Shown here: positions 36,717 to 45,847 of the stretch, piece by piece
Layout: each line of letters begins with the position of its first letter
Numbering within the stretch: the first letter of the stretch is position 1
Source: DASQZK01 sp963732905
Lineage (GTDB): Bacteria; Bacteroidota; Bacteroidia; Bacteroidales; GCA-2748055
Reading direction: 5' to 3'
DNA: 64,000 bases
NCBI GenBank assembly: GCA_963732905.1
Contig: CAVTBM010000012.1
Span: 434,001-498,000 of the forward strand
Position numbers and translations under genes: made by a program
Notes under the pieces: model-generated
Database searches by the model: none
The model's input: only the letters and a program-made list of their open reading frames with translations
What the model was told of the DNA's origin: nothing

Positions 36717-37646
36717 TCAGGAATCCAGAAGACGGGTTCCGTAAGGTGAAATCAGTGAGACATAGGTTCGGTTACTGATATTCAGCTCATTAAAAAAGGC
36801 ATGCATCATACCGGCCAGCTTGTTGGCCAGAGTGAAGTCCTGGCTGAAAGCAAATACTGAGGGACCTGAGCCGGAAATATTGGCTCCCAGGGCACCGGCG
36901 TCGATGACCTTTCTTTTCAGGTCGGCGTATCCGGGTATCATGCAGGCCCGCACAGGTTCTGCAATAACATCTTCGAGTGACCTGCCGATAAGCTTATAAT
37001 CGGAAGTGGTGATACCTGCTATCAGTCCTGCGATATTCCCACACTGCCGCAGGGTTTTTCTCAGGGGCATTTCTGTAGGGATCAGGCGTCGGCTTTCCGA
37101 TGTTTTTATCTCAATGTCGGGGTGTACTACTGTACAAACCAGAGATTCAGGAGCTTTCAGACTGATCACATCGATCGGATCGTAATCCCTGATCAGGACA
37201 AAACCACCAAGCAGAGCAGGAGCGATATTGTCGGCATGAATACTTCCACTTGCGATGAATTCACCCTTCAAGGCAGGAGGGATGAGCTCATGGATACTCA
37301 GAGGCCGACCAAGAAGTTCATTGACGCCGAATACTGCTGCGGCACAGCTTGCCGCACTGGAGCCGATGCCTGATCCGGGATTGATTTTCTGTTCGAAGAC
37401 CAGGTCAAAGCCTTTACTGGAGCGGAGTTCATCGAGAAGTGCTCTCACAGCCACAGAAGCTACATTTTTTTCCGGATCGGTGGGCAGGCAGCATCCGGCC
37501 TGATTTACAATGGTGATTTTTCCCGAATCATTCTCCTCCACACGCAGTATATCGCCCGGCTGATCAATCGCAAAACCCATCAGGTCGAAACCCGGGCCAA
37601 CATTTGAGATAGTAGCGGGAGCAAATACCCGCACAGATTTTTTCAT
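36717..37646 (-). CDS. thrB: Homoserine kinase
   Basis: 309 residues from ATG 37646, chosen because it gives the family N-terminus MKKSVRVFAPATISNVGPGF and a 7-base gap from the previous gene; the longer reading from 37682 overlaps that gene. It is a GHMP-family kinase that phosphorylates homoserine. The ATP loop is PGSGIGSSAASCAAAV and the C-terminal motif GANISGSGPSVFAF. It lies between the HAD phosphatase gene and thrC. Confidence 0.94.
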   Translation of the reverse strand: MKKSVRVFAPATISNVGPGFDLMGFAIDQPGDILRVEENDSGKITIVNQAGCCLPTDPEKNVASVAVRALLDELRSSKGFDLVFEQKINPGSGIGSSAASCAAAVFGVNELLGRPLSIHELIPPALKGEFIASGSIHADNIAPALLGGFVLIRDYDPIDVISLKAPESLVCTVVHPDIEIKTSESRRLIPTEMPLRKTLRQCGNIAGLIAGITTSDYKLIGRSLEDVIAEPVRACMIPGYADLKRKVIDAGALGANISGSGPSVFAFSQDFTLANKLAGMMHAFFNELNISNRTYVSLISPYGTRLLDS

Positions 37647-37653
37647 GGGGCAG

Positions 37654-38325
37654 TTATTTATCGTATAATCCGTCAAGGACATCTAAGAGAGTAAGATCAA
37701 ATTCGAGCAGGGTCTTTAGCTTAATATGAGCCAGTCCGTATCCCGGGTCATCGAAGTGATCGTCGTCGGGCACAGCCACCACCTGCATCATGGCTGCCCT
37801 GGCGGCAATAAGCCCGTTCAGGGAATCCTCAAAGGCCAGGCACCTTGAAGGATGTGTACTGAGAAGGGCAGCGGTGGTCAGGTACACAGCCGGATGTGGT
37901 TTACCATGATCTTCATGCTCTGCAGAATACAGCAGATCAAAATATTTCCTCAGGTGGAAGCGGTCGACAAAAGTGTCGATCAGCAGCATGGATGAAGATG
38001 AGGCAAGAGCCATTTTAAGTCCGGTGGAAGAAAACAGGTTGAGGATATATTCTGCTCCTTCCATGAGTTTGGCGCCGTCTTTGAAAAATCTCAGGACCAG
38101 ATCATCATACTCATTTTCCATGCTTTTAAAGTCGGGATCAGGCCACGTATAGCGGTTGTACCAGTAACGGATCTGTTCGTCCGTACGCAGTCCGAAAGTC
38201 GCCCGCTGCATCTCCGCGGTGATGGTAATGCCACGTTTCCCAAACACCATTCTTTCCGTTTCCTGCCAGAATGGTTCGGTATCGATCAACAATCCGTCCA
38301 TATCAAATATGACGCTCTGTATCAT
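37654..38325 (-). CDS. HAD-superfamily sugar-phosphatase-like protein (beta-PGM/HxpB type) in the thr operon
   Basis: 223 residues. HAD motif I is FDMDGLLIDTEP (nucleophile Asp8, acid Asp10), motif II is ALASSSS, the lysine is in HGKPHPAVY, and motif IV is CLAFEDSLNGLIAA. A helical cap lies between motif I and II, as in beta-phosphoglucomutase and 2-deoxyglucose-6-phosphatase relatives (YniC/HxpB). The real substrate is not predictable. The gene is wedged between thrA and thrB with gaps of 9 and 7 bases, so it is co-expressed with threonine synthesis. Whether it takes part, for example by trimming a phosphorylated side product, is inference. Confidence 0.88.
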   Translation of the reverse strand: MIQSVIFDMDGLLIDTEPFWQETERMVFGKRGITITAEMQRATFGLRTDEQIRYWYNRYTWPDPDFKSMENEYDDLVLRFFKDGAKLMEGAEYILNLFSSTGLKMALASSSSMLLIDTFVDRFHLRKYFDLLYSAEHEDHGKPHPAVYLTTAALLSTHPSRCLAFEDSLNGLIAARAAMMQVVAVPDDDHFDDPGYGLAHIKLKTLLEFDLTLLDVLDGLYDK

Positions 38326-38334
38326 AAGGCAAAT

Positions 38335-40761
38335 TTAAAGGTTGGCCACCCGTATGATATCGGCAAATACTCCGGCTGCCGTAACGGCGGCACCGGCGCC
38401 ATAACCCCGGATCACCATAGGCTGTTCACGGTAGCGCTCCGTAGTGATGAGGATAATATTGTTACTGTCGGCCAGTTCAAAAGCCGGATGAGATTTGTCT
38501 ACTTCGAGGAGTTCAACCCGTCCTTTTCCGTTTTCCAGGATAGCTACAAATCGCCACCGTTTGCCATTTGCCTCCAGCTTCTCGCGGGATGCTTCAAAGG
38601 AATCATCCAGTTTCCGGATCTCTTCCCAGAAATCTTCAATGTTCCCGGCGAAACATGAATCAGGCAGGAAACGCTTCATCTCGATCTGGGATTCTTCCAG
38701 GGTATACCCCGCTTCTCTCGACAGGATGAGCAGTTTACGCATGACATCGGTTCCGCTGAGGTCGATTCTCGGGTCAGGTTCCGAGAAACCTTTTTCACGT
38801 GCGAGTTCAACCGCCCTGCTCAGCGGCACTTCGCTGCTGAGAGTGTTGAAGATGAAGTTCAGTGTGCCGGAAAGGACGGCTTCGAGAGCCAGGATACGAT
38901 CGCCGCTCCTGATCAGATCGTTGATGGTGTTGATGATGGGGAGCCCGGCCCCGACATTGGTCTCAAAAATGAACCTGACCCCTTTTTTCCTGGCATTCTG
39001 TTTCAGCTCGCGGTAGGTTTCATAAGCTGACGAGCAGGCTATCTTATTCGCTGTGACAACCGATACATAATGATCAAAAAGGTGACCGTACAGGCCGGCT
39101 ACCTCATTGCTGGCCGTACAGTCGATGAAGACAGGGTTTCTCAGATTCAGCTCACCGATCGTGGCGATGAATTCACAGAGCTCCATTTTGCTGCCTTCGC
39201 TGAGTTTTTGCTGATAATCGGACAGGTCGATTCCTTCACCGTCGATGATCATTTTTCGCGAATTGGCAATACCCGTCACATTGATTTTCAGGTTATGTTC
39301 CTTCATGAGATACTCCTGCTGGGCCTGGATCTGTGAAAGCAGGTCACGGCCAACATTTCCTGTTCCGACAAGGTAAAGATGCAGCTCCTTGTAATGGGAG
39401 AGGAAAAATCCCTCGTGGATGACATTCAACGCCTTCTTCAGCAGATCCTTGCTGATAACCACCGATATGTTAAGTTCCGATGATCCCTGGGCAGTGGCAA
39501 TAACGGATATCCCGTTCCTTCCGAGAGAGGTAAAAAGGTTAGCCGATATCCCGGGAGTATTTCTCATCTTCTCCCCCACAATAGCAATGATGGACAATTC
39601 TTTTTCAACGGAGATCTCAATGATATTTTTGATTTCCACTTCGAGGTGGAATTCCTGCCTGAGTGAGTCCAGGGCCCTCGGGGTATCTTCCGGAGAGATG
39701 GCAAAGCTGATGGAATATTCCGATGATGCCTGGGTGATGAGGATGATATTGACATCTTTCCGGGCCAGGGCGGAAAACAGGCGCATTGAGATTCCGGTTA
39801 CACCGGGAAGTCCACTACCCTGAAGGGTTACCAGGTCTATCCTGTCGATGGAAGAGATTCCTTTGATGGGACTTTCCGTGGAGTTGCCACCTTCACTGGA
39901 GATCAGTGTGCCCGGCGAATCCGTGTTGAAGGTATTTTTGATCCATATCGGGATGTTCTTCTGATAGGCGGGGTGAAGGGTAGGGGTATACAAAACTTTG
40001 GCCCCGAAGTGAGAAAGTTCGAGGGCTTCCGAATAGCTGAGCTTCTCAATAACGTAAGCCTTGCTGACTTTCCGCGGATCAGCCGTCATGAATCCATCCA
40101 CATCGGTCCATATTTCCAGAACTTCAGCATCGGTAGCGCCGGCGATGATGGCTGCTGTATAGTCTGAGCCCCCGCGCCCGAGGGTTGTGATATCACCGGT
40201 TTCATTGGCAGCGATAAATCCGGGTACCACCGTAACTCCGCTCTGGGTGAGCATCATTTCCCGGATGGTATGGTTAGTCACCTCAAAATCGACCTGTGCA
40301 CTGCCGAAGTTGCTGTCGGTTCTGATGAAGTGACGCATATCCACACAGGTAGCTGATTCGAGAACATTGGTAATTATAAAGGACGAAAGCCTTTCGCCGA
40401 AGCTGAGCAAATGGTCCCGTGTTTTAGGAGTCAGGTCACCAACCAGGAAAATACCATACAAAAGGTCTTTGAATTCATTCAGCAGGTGGTTGACGTATGA
40501 ATCGACGATTTCTCTCTTTTTCCCACGGATCAGTTTCTCGACCACTTCATGATGACGGACCCGGATATCCTCAATTTCGCGGGCGTATTCTTCATTACGG
40601 GCACGGGCCATTTCGCTGATCATGATGATCTGATCCGTAACGCCTCTGAAAGCAGAGACGACAACCAGACATGGTTTTTCCTGTGATTCCACGATCTTTT
40701 TCACCTGCAGAATAGCTTCAGGTGAGCCGACCGATGAGCCTCCGAATTTTAGAACTTTCAT
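38335..40761 (-). CDS. thrA: Bifunctional aspartokinase / homoserine dehydrogenase
   Basis: 808 residues. The aspartokinase half begins MKVLKFGGSSVGSPE and includes TTLGRGGSDYTA and EIWTDVDGFMTADPR; two ACT repeats follow (about 310-455) and are the expected site of threonine feedback. The homoserine dehydrogenase half starts near 460 with VGTGNVGRDLL and includes VVTANKIACSS, FETNVGAGLPIINTI and VLSGTLNFIFNTLS. It carries out the first and third steps from aspartate toward threonine. It is the first gene of the operon, 69 bases after fabD, with a terminator-like hairpin in that gap. Confidence 0.96.
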   Translation of the reverse strand: MKVLKFGGSSVGSPEAILQVKKIVESQEKPCLVVVSAFRGVTDQIIMISEMARARNEEYAREIEDIRVRHHEVVEKLIRGKKREIVDSYVNHLLNEFKDLLYGIFLVGDLTPKTRDHLLSFGERLSSFIITNVLESATCVDMRHFIRTDSNFGSAQVDFEVTNHTIREMMLTQSGVTVVPGFIAANETGDITTLGRGGSDYTAAIIAGATDAEVLEIWTDVDGFMTADPRKVSKAYVIEKLSYSEALELSHFGAKVLYTPTLHPAYQKNIPIWIKNTFNTDSPGTLISSEGGNSTESPIKGISSIDRIDLVTLQGSGLPGVTGISMRLFSALARKDVNIILITQASSEYSISFAISPEDTPRALDSLRQEFHLEVEIKNIIEISVEKELSIIAIVGEKMRNTPGISANLFTSLGRNGISVIATAQGSSELNISVVISKDLLKKALNVIHEGFFLSHYKELHLYLVGTGNVGRDLLSQIQAQQEYLMKEHNLKINVTGIANSRKMIIDGEGIDLSDYQQKLSEGSKMELCEFIATIGELNLRNPVFIDCTASNEVAGLYGHLFDHYVSVVTANKIACSSAYETYRELKQNARKKGVRFIFETNVGAGLPIINTINDLIRSGDRILALEAVLSGTLNFIFNTLSSEVPLSRAVELAREKGFSEPDPRIDLSGTDVMRKLLILSREAGYTLEESQIEMKRFLPDSCFAGNIEDFWEEIRKLDDSFEASREKLEANGKRWRFVAILENGKGRVELLEVDKSHPAFELADSNNIILITTERYREQPMVIRGYGAGAAVTAAGVFADIIRVANL

Positions 40762-40780
40762 AAACAGCGAATTACTGGTT

Positions 40781-40804
40781 AAAAAAAAAGGGCTCTGAAG
40801 CCCC
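40781..40804 (-). terminator. Intrinsic terminator or attenuator between fabD and thrA
   Basis: On the minus strand GGGCT-TCAG-AGCCC forms a perfect 5-bp hairpin followed by nine T. It lies after the fabD stop and only 19 bases before the thrA ATG. That makes it either a fabD terminator with a thr promoter hidden upstream, or an attenuator controlling readthrough into the thr genes. No leader peptide is visible. Confidence 0.7.
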
Positions 40805-40830
40805 TGACACGCAAATTACAGGGCGCATAA

Positions 40831-41706
40831 TCATGCACTCATGGTCGTCATGGTACGATCGATCTTTTTGATCAGACCCTGCAATACATTTCCCGGCCCT
40901 GACTCGGTGAATGAAGTTGCCCCGTCACTGATCATGTTCATGACGGTTTGTGTCCACCTTACGGGTGATGTCAGCTGGTCGATAAGGTTCTTCCTGATGG
41001 TCTCCGGATCTGTGGAAGGTCGGGCATTGACATTCTGATATACAGGACAAACAGGTACTGAGAAGGGGGTGGAATGAATGGCTGCGGCCAGCTCTACTTT
41101 TGCCGGTTCCATAAGGGGAGAATGAAAGGCCCCCCCAACAGCCAGCTTTATGGCTCTTTTTGCTCCCTTTTCGGTCAGTTTTTCAACAGCCAGATCGATG
41201 CCCTTCAGCGAGCCTGAAATCACGATTTGGCCCGGACTGTTGTAATTGGCCGGTACTACTATTTCATCGATGGAGGAACAGACCTCTTCAACTACAGCAT
41301 CTTCGAGTCCGAGAATGGCAGCCATGGTAGACGGTTCTCTCTCACAGGCTTTCTGCATGGCAAGGGCTCTTTTAGACACGAGCTTCAACCCGTCTTCAAA
41401 ACTCAATGCCCCGTTAGCTACGAGGGCTGAAAATTCACCAAGAGAATGTCCGGCAACCATGTCAGGATGAAAAGCGGTACCCAGGGTCATAGCCAGGATA
41501 ACCGAATGAAGAAAAATGGCAGGCTGGGTCACACGGGTCTGACGAAGATCCTCATCTGTCCCTTCGAACATCAGCTTCGTGATACGGAAACCGAGGATTT
41601 CATCAGCCTTGTCGAAAAATGCCCTGGCAGTCTCATTGCTGTCATAAAGATCCTTTCCCATTCCTACGAACTGGGCTCCCTGTCCGGGAAAAACATATGC
41701 GTTCAT
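40831..41706 (-). CDS. fabD: Malonyl-CoA:ACP transacylase
   Basis: 291 residues from ATG 41706, giving the family start MNAYVFPGQGAQFVGMGKDL. The longer reading from 41730 would begin inside a candidate promoter element. It loads malonyl groups onto acyl carrier protein for fatty acid synthesis. The nucleophile is Ser88 in GHSLGEFSAL and the catalytic histidine is His195 in GAFHSPLM; QPAIFLHS forms the oxyanion region. No other fab gene is adjacent. A hairpin terminator follows it before thrA. Confidence 0.95.
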   Translation of the reverse strand: MNAYVFPGQGAQFVGMGKDLYDSNETARAFFDKADEILGFRITKLMFEGTDEDLRQTRVTQPAIFLHSVILAMTLGTAFHPDMVAGHSLGEFSALVANGALSFEDGLKLVSKRALAMQKACEREPSTMAAILGLEDAVVEEVCSSIDEIVVPANYNSPGQIVISGSLKGIDLAVEKLTEKGAKRAIKLAVGGAFHSPLMEPAKVELAAAIHSTPFSVPVCPVYQNVNARPSTDPETIRKNLIDQLTSPVRWTQTVMNMISDGATSFTESGPGNVLQGLIKKIDRTMTTMSA

Positions 41707-41727
41707 AAATCGTTGTGAAATATTTGA

Positions 41728-41735
41728 CAAAAATA
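41728..41735 (-). promoter_or_regulatory. Candidate -7 element for fabD
   Basis: On the minus strand TATTTTTG matches TAnnTTTG, 21 bases before the chosen fabD ATG at 41706. It supports that start over the upstream one at 41730. No TTG lies at the usual -33 spacing. Confidence 0.4.
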
Positions 41736-41821
41736 GTGAGATATGTATTAAAAACTAACTTTTCATTGTAAACTTTGTATAAATCGAAAGCACGGCAGGT
41801 TGAGAATATGCTAATTGAAAG

Positions 41822-42460
41822 CTAAATAAGGTGCGAACCAATGAGGTGTATAAATTCCTCTCTTGTTCTCGCATTATCAAGGAACTCCCCGGTAAACGCT
41901 GAGGTAGTGGTGATAGAATTCTGCTTCTGAATTCCCCGCATAATCATGCACAGATGTCGGGCTTCGATAACCACGGCCACACCTAACGGGTTCAAGGTTT
42001 CCTGAATACAGTCCCGGATCTGAACGGTAAGCCGCTCCTGCACCTGGAGACGCCGGGAGAAAGCTTCAGTAATCCGGGCAATTTTACTAAGTCCGGTAAT
42101 GTAACCGTTTGGTATGTACGCTATGTGGGCCTTGCCGAAAAACGGCAGCAAATGATGTTCACAGAGTGAGTACACTTCAATGTCTTTCACGATCACCATT
42201 TGCTGGTAATCTTCCTTGAACATGGCCGATTTGAGAATCTCAGCCGGGTCAATCCCGTAGCCATTGGTGAGGAATTGCATGGCTTTGGCAACACGTTCCG
42301 GTGTTTTTAGCAGGCCGTCACGGGAAAGATCCTCGCCAATGATCTCGAGGATGCTTCTGTAGTTTTCACTCAGCTTGCCGGTTTGTTCCTCATCATACCG
42401 GTCAACACGCTGGTAGCCGTTTTCACCGTTCAGGTCCCTGGGTTTTTTTTCTATATCCAT
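41822..42460 (-). CDS. folE: GTP cyclohydrolase I (zinc type)
   Basis: 212 residues. It converts GTP to 7,8-dihydroneopterin triphosphate, entering folate, queuosine or biopterin synthesis. Zinc ligands are visible: Cys100 and His103 in SLCEHHLLPFFGKAH and Cys171 in HLCMIMRG. ARITEAFSRRLQVQERLT and TSAFTGEFLD are also typical. It starts 9 bases after queD on the same strand, so the two are an operon whose second enzyme uses the product of this one. Confidence 0.96.
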   Translation of the reverse strand: MDIEKKPRDLNGENGYQRVDRYDEEQTGKLSENYRSILEIIGEDLSRDGLLKTPERVAKAMQFLTNGYGIDPAEILKSAMFKEDYQQMVIVKDIEVYSLCEHHLLPFFGKAHIAYIPNGYITGLSKIARITEAFSRRLQVQERLTVQIRDCIQETLNPLGVAVVIEARHLCMIMRGIQKQNSITTTSAFTGEFLDNARTREEFIHLIGSHLI

Positions 42461-42469
42461 ATAACGCCT

Positions 42470-42883
42470 CTAATTGCCGAAATATTCAACAAAATTATTT
42501 TCCGTTTCCTCCAGGTATACAGAATGAAGTTCAATATTCATCTTCCGGATCAGGGGATCAAGTTGTTCCCAGATTCCTACAGCCAGATTTTCGGTTGAAA
42601 CTTTTTTCCCCTGCATGAAATCCACCTCGAGGTTGATATTTTTGTGGTCAAGTTTATCTATTACAGCTTCCCTGATCATCCCGCTCAGAATTTTGAGGTC
42701 ACAAAGATAGCCGATCTCCGGGTTTATTTCGCCTTTGACGGTTATCTTAAGAATATAATTATGGCCGTGCCAGTTCGGATTGGAGCAGGCGCCATATACT
42801 TCAAAATTTTTGCTGTCGGACCAGTCTTTATTATAAAGCCGGTGCGCGGCACTGAACCGTTCCCTCCGGGTGATGAATATCAT
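42470..42883 (-). CDS. queD: 6-pyruvoyltetrahydropterin / 6-carboxytetrahydropterin synthase family (QueD-like)
   Basis: 137 residues. Zinc ligands are His14 (FSAAHRL), His39 and His41 (WHGHNY); Cys33 is the catalytic cysteine, and LDHKNIN and YLEETENN follow. The spacing Cys-x5-HGHNY is that of pyruvoyl-tetrahydropterin synthases, not the shorter Cys-x3-HGH of E. coli QueD. Both reactions start from dihydroneopterin triphosphate made by FolE, whose gene follows. Queuosine synthesis is the usual role in bacteria; tetrahydropterin synthesis cannot be excluded. No queC, queE or sepiapterin reductase gene is in the window. Confidence 0.85.
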   Translation of the reverse strand: MIFITRRERFSAAHRLYNKDWSDSKNFEVYGACSNPNWHGHNYILKITVKGEINPEIGYLCDLKILSGMIREAVIDKLDHKNINLEVDFMQGKKVSTENLAVGIWEQLDPLIRKMNIELHSVYLEETENNFVEYFGN

Positions 42884-43001
42884 AACATCGTTGTTTTTAA
42901 CCGGGAACCCGCTGACGGCATTCCGGCAGGATTTTCGCCGTAATGAACCGTTCAGGGATGAATACCCTGTAATTCTTTTACAAAGAAAGCGTTTTTAGTG
43001 T

Positions 43002-43009
43002 TATTTTTG
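43002..43009 (+). promoter_or_regulatory. Candidate -7 element upstream of mqnB
   Basis: TATTTTTG matches TAnnTTTG in the divergent gap between queD and mqnB, 117 bases before the mqnB ATG. No TTG is found at normal -33 spacing, so this is a weak call. Confidence 0.25.
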
Positions 43010-43126
43010 ACTGATTTTCAATAAAGATATGAATTACACCGCATTATGTCCTATCCATCGGACCGGTGGTGGCATTGTGCTGTATTATAATTTTATATTC
43101 CGTTAACTGACTTTACTTTTACCGGT

Positions 43127-43810
43127 ATGAAGATACTTATTGTCATCCCTTCGGCTTCCGAATATTCAGGTATCAGCAAAACATTTCCACACCTGAAAAG
43201 TTTAAACCCGCAACTTTCCCGGGCATTTTGTGGTCATGTAATGACGGATTTCCTCGTCCCGGGCGCCGGGACTCCTGCTATGGTCCTTCGGCTTTCACAG
43301 CGTCTTAGCGCCACTAAATATGATCTTGCCATTCTTTCCGGCATCTGCGGTTCCTATCGGTCTGTGTACACTTCGGGTACAACGCTGAGGGTGGAACAGG
43401 ACCGTTTCGCTGACCTGGGCGCCGGGAGTCCTGAAGGTTTTCTGCCGGCAGATACGCTTGGTTTGTACCCTCCGGCTGATTCCTGGATGGCAGGGTGGAT
43501 GGATGACAATCCGGGGCCTGCCGGTGATTGCCTTAAGGAAATTACAGCCGTAAAAGGCATTACCCTGAATACAGTATCCGGTACTGTTGATTCAATACAG
43601 GCAATGCGGGAAAGATATGATCCGGATGTTGAAAGCATGGAAGGCGCTGCTTTTTTTTATGTTTGCAAGCAACAAAATCTTAATTTTGTGCAGTTGAGAA
43701 CAGTTTCGAACCTGGTGGAACCGAGGAACCGGGACCATTGGGATATAAATATGGCATTGACCCGTATGGCCATTCAACTGGAACGTTTAATATCAGAACT
43801 TCATGGATAA
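43127..43810 (+). CDS. mqnB: Futalosine hydrolase
   Basis: 227 residues, a nucleosidase of the MTA/SAH-nucleosidase fold. It releases the base from futalosine, giving dehypoxanthine futalosine for menaquinone synthesis. Key features are VPGAGTPAMVLRLSQ, LAILSGICGSYR, the acidic VESMEGAAFFYVC (Glu near 165 binds the ribose) and LRTVSNLVEPRNRDHW. On its own it could be another nucleosidase, but the next gene, overlapping by 8 bases, is mqnD of the same pathway, which makes the assignment firm. Confidence 0.92.
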   Translation: MKILIVIPSASEYSGISKTFPHLKSLNPQLSRAFCGHVMTDFLVPGAGTPAMVLRLSQRLSATKYDLAILSGICGSYRSVYTSGTTLRVEQDRFADLGAGSPEGFLPADTLGLYPPADSWMAGWMDDNPGPAGDCLKEITAVKGITLNTVSGTVDSIQAMRERYDPDVESMEGAAFFYVCKQQNLNFVQLRTVSNLVEPRNRDHWDINMALTRMAIQLERLISELHG

Positions 43811-44633
43811 GATCCGGCTTGGTTTTTCAACCTGTCCCAATGATACATTTATGTTTGACGCCCTCGTGAACGGAAGACTTGACACCGGAGGACTGGAGAT
43901 CGATGTGATCATGGCTGATATAGAACAGCTGAACCTGATGATTTTGGAAGGTGAACTGGATATGTCTAAAATTAGCTTTGCCGCTTATCCGGCTATTTCA
44001 GACAAGTTTCTGATCCTGAACGCCGGAAGCGCCGTAGGCTATCAGAATGGACCGCTGATCATTAGCAGACGGAAAATATTTCCGGATGAAATATGCGATG
44101 TGCATATGGCCATTCCTGGTATTCATACTACAGCCAACTACCTCCTTGAGATTCTGTTTCCCCCGGTAAAGGAAAAATCGGAATACCTGTTCTCAGATAT
44201 CGAAGAAGCCATACTGAGTAACGAAGTAGATGCCGGACTGATCATTCATGAAACGAGGTTTACTTATCAGAAAAAAGGGCTCAGAAAAGTGGCCGACCTT
44301 GGAGAAACCTGGGAAGGCCGGTTTAAGCTTCCTGTACCCCTCGGTGGGATCATCATAAAGCGTGAGTTAAAGCCTGATATTATTCATCTGGCAGACAGGC
44401 TTATGAGGGCAAGTATTGAATTTGCGATGGCCAACCCCTCAGCGTCGGAAAAGTTTATTAAAAAGCATGCACAGGATCTCACCGGAGAAGTTATCCGGAA
44501 ACATATTGATCTGTATGTGAATGATTATTCGGTTCAGCTTGGTGACAAAGGGAGGGGAGCCATCACCTTTCTGTTTGAAAAAGGGAAAGAAAAAGGACTT
44601 TTCGATTATAAAAATAGCACCTTTTTTGTCTAG
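43803..44633 (+). CDS. mqnD: 1,4-dihydroxy-6-naphthoate synthase
   Basis: 276 residues with a periplasmic-binding-protein-like fold but no signal peptide, as expected for this cytoplasmic enzyme. It cleaves cyclic dehypoxanthine futalosine to the naphthoate precursor of menaquinone. The signature N-terminus LGFSTCPNDTFMFDALV, the block KISFAAYPAISDKF and GPLIISRR are MqnD-like rather than MqnA-like. It overlaps mqnB by 8 bases (ATGGATAA). mqnA, mqnC and mqnE are outside the window. Confidence 0.94.
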   Translation: MDKIRLGFSTCPNDTFMFDALVNGRLDTGGLEIDVIMADIEQLNLMILEGELDMSKISFAAYPAISDKFLILNAGSAVGYQNGPLIISRRKIFPDEICDVHMAIPGIHTTANYLLEILFPPVKEKSEYLFSDIEEAILSNEVDAGLIIHETRFTYQKKGLRKVADLGETWEGRFKLPVPLGGIIIKRELKPDIIHLADRLMRASIEFAMANPSASEKFIKKHAQDLTGEVIRKHIDLYVNDYSVQLGDKGRGAITFLFEKGKEKGLFDYKNSTFFV

Positions 44634-44699
44634 CTGAACCGGAAAAATATTGATCCGGGAATGGAAGACCGGACAGTACTCATTAACTTAACTATACAA

Positions 44700-45665
44700 A
44701 TGATCGTCATTACAGGAGCAGCCGGATTCATTGGCAGTAATCTTCTTGCCAGACTGAATGCAGAAAATTACCGGGATATCATCCTGGTCGATGATTTCAG
44801 CAGGGATGCTAAACGGCCGAATTACGAAAACAAGGTATTCACTCAAAAAGTCGACCGGCGTGACTTTATTGCCTGGTTAAGGGAAAACCAGGCCGGGGTG
44901 CAGTTTGTATTTCACCTTGGAGCCCGTACCGATACCACTGAATTCAACTGGGAGGTATTCAGGGAACTCAACCTGGATTATTCCATAGACGTCTGGAAAC
45001 AATGTACGGAATTCGGCATTCCTTTGGTTTATGCCTCTTCGGCAGCCACTTATGGTGCCGGGGAGAAAGGCTATGTGGATGCTCACTCCCTCATTTCCGA
45101 ACTTCAACCCCTGAATCCTTACGGAAGATCAAAAAATGAATTCGACAAGTGGGTGCTAAAACAGGATCGCGGACCCTCTTTCTGGGCAGGGCTGAAATTC
45201 TTCAATGTCTATGGCCCGAATGAATATCACAAAGGCAGAATGGCATCAGTTGTAATGCATGCTTTTCGACAGATCAGCCTGACGGGAAAGATGAAACTTT
45301 TCAGGTCCCATCGTCCTGACTTCCAGGACGGCCAACAATTGCGCGACTTCATTTATGTGAAAGACGTCGTTGATGTTATGTACTATTTTATGCTGAACAG
45401 GAAGGCTTCCGGGATCTATAACCTGGGCACAGGTAAGGCGGAAACTTTTAATGAGCTGGTAACCCAGACCTTCAAAGCCATGGGGAGGGTGCCGGTAATT
45501 GAATATATCGATACCCCGGAGGATATCCGTGATACATACCAGTATTTTACGCAGGCTGTGATGACAAAACTCCGTGACACAGGATACCCCGGAGGGTTCA
45601 GGTCGCTGGCTGAGGGTGTTCCTGATTATGTGAAACATTACCTGCTGGAAGGCCGATATCACTAA
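44700..45665 (+). CDS. hldD: ADP-glyceromanno-heptose 6-epimerase
   Basis: 321 residues from ATG 44700, which gives the family start MIVITGAAGFIGSNLL; the longer reading from 44661 adds 13 unconserved residues. It is an extended SDR that makes ADP-L-glycero-D-manno-heptose for the lipopolysaccharide core. Rossmann motif GAAGFIG, NAD-binding DDFSRDAK, and catalytic Tyr141-Lys145 (NPYGRSKNEFDKW) are seen, with KFFNVYGPNEYHKGRMASV specific to HldD. A GmhB-like phosphatase of the same pathway lies at 61.4 kb. It is 66 bases after mqnD, probably in the same transcript. Confidence 0.95.
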   Translation: MIVITGAAGFIGSNLLARLNAENYRDIILVDDFSRDAKRPNYENKVFTQKVDRRDFIAWLRENQAGVQFVFHLGARTDTTEFNWEVFRELNLDYSIDVWKQCTEFGIPLVYASSAATYGAGEKGYVDAHSLISELQPLNPYGRSKNEFDKWVLKQDRGPSFWAGLKFFNVYGPNEYHKGRMASVVMHAFRQISLTGKMKLFRSHRPDFQDGQQLRDFIYVKDVVDVMYYFMLNRKASGIYNLGTGKAETFNELVTQTFKAMGRVPVIEYIDTPEDIRDTYQYFTQAVMTKLRDTGYPGGFRSLAEGVPDYVKHYLLEGRYH

Positions 45666-45847
45666 AAATAGCGGGTGATAATATATTGCCGCTGAAGACA
45701 CGTCAGGTGTTCAGCGTAAGGATCTTCAATGAGTAGAGCCCTGCCGGGAAGGGATCAGGCTGTAAATCCTGTTAGTGGTTGAGGATAGGATTTTACAAAA
45801 AAAATCCATAAACTTGTTTTTAAATACAGACCACAAAATTTCCCTAT

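Noticed and set aside
38495..39016. 173-codon plus-strand frame inside thrA
   Set aside because: Antisense to the homoserine dehydrogenase half of thrA; Ser/Arg-rich composition typical of a shadow frame.
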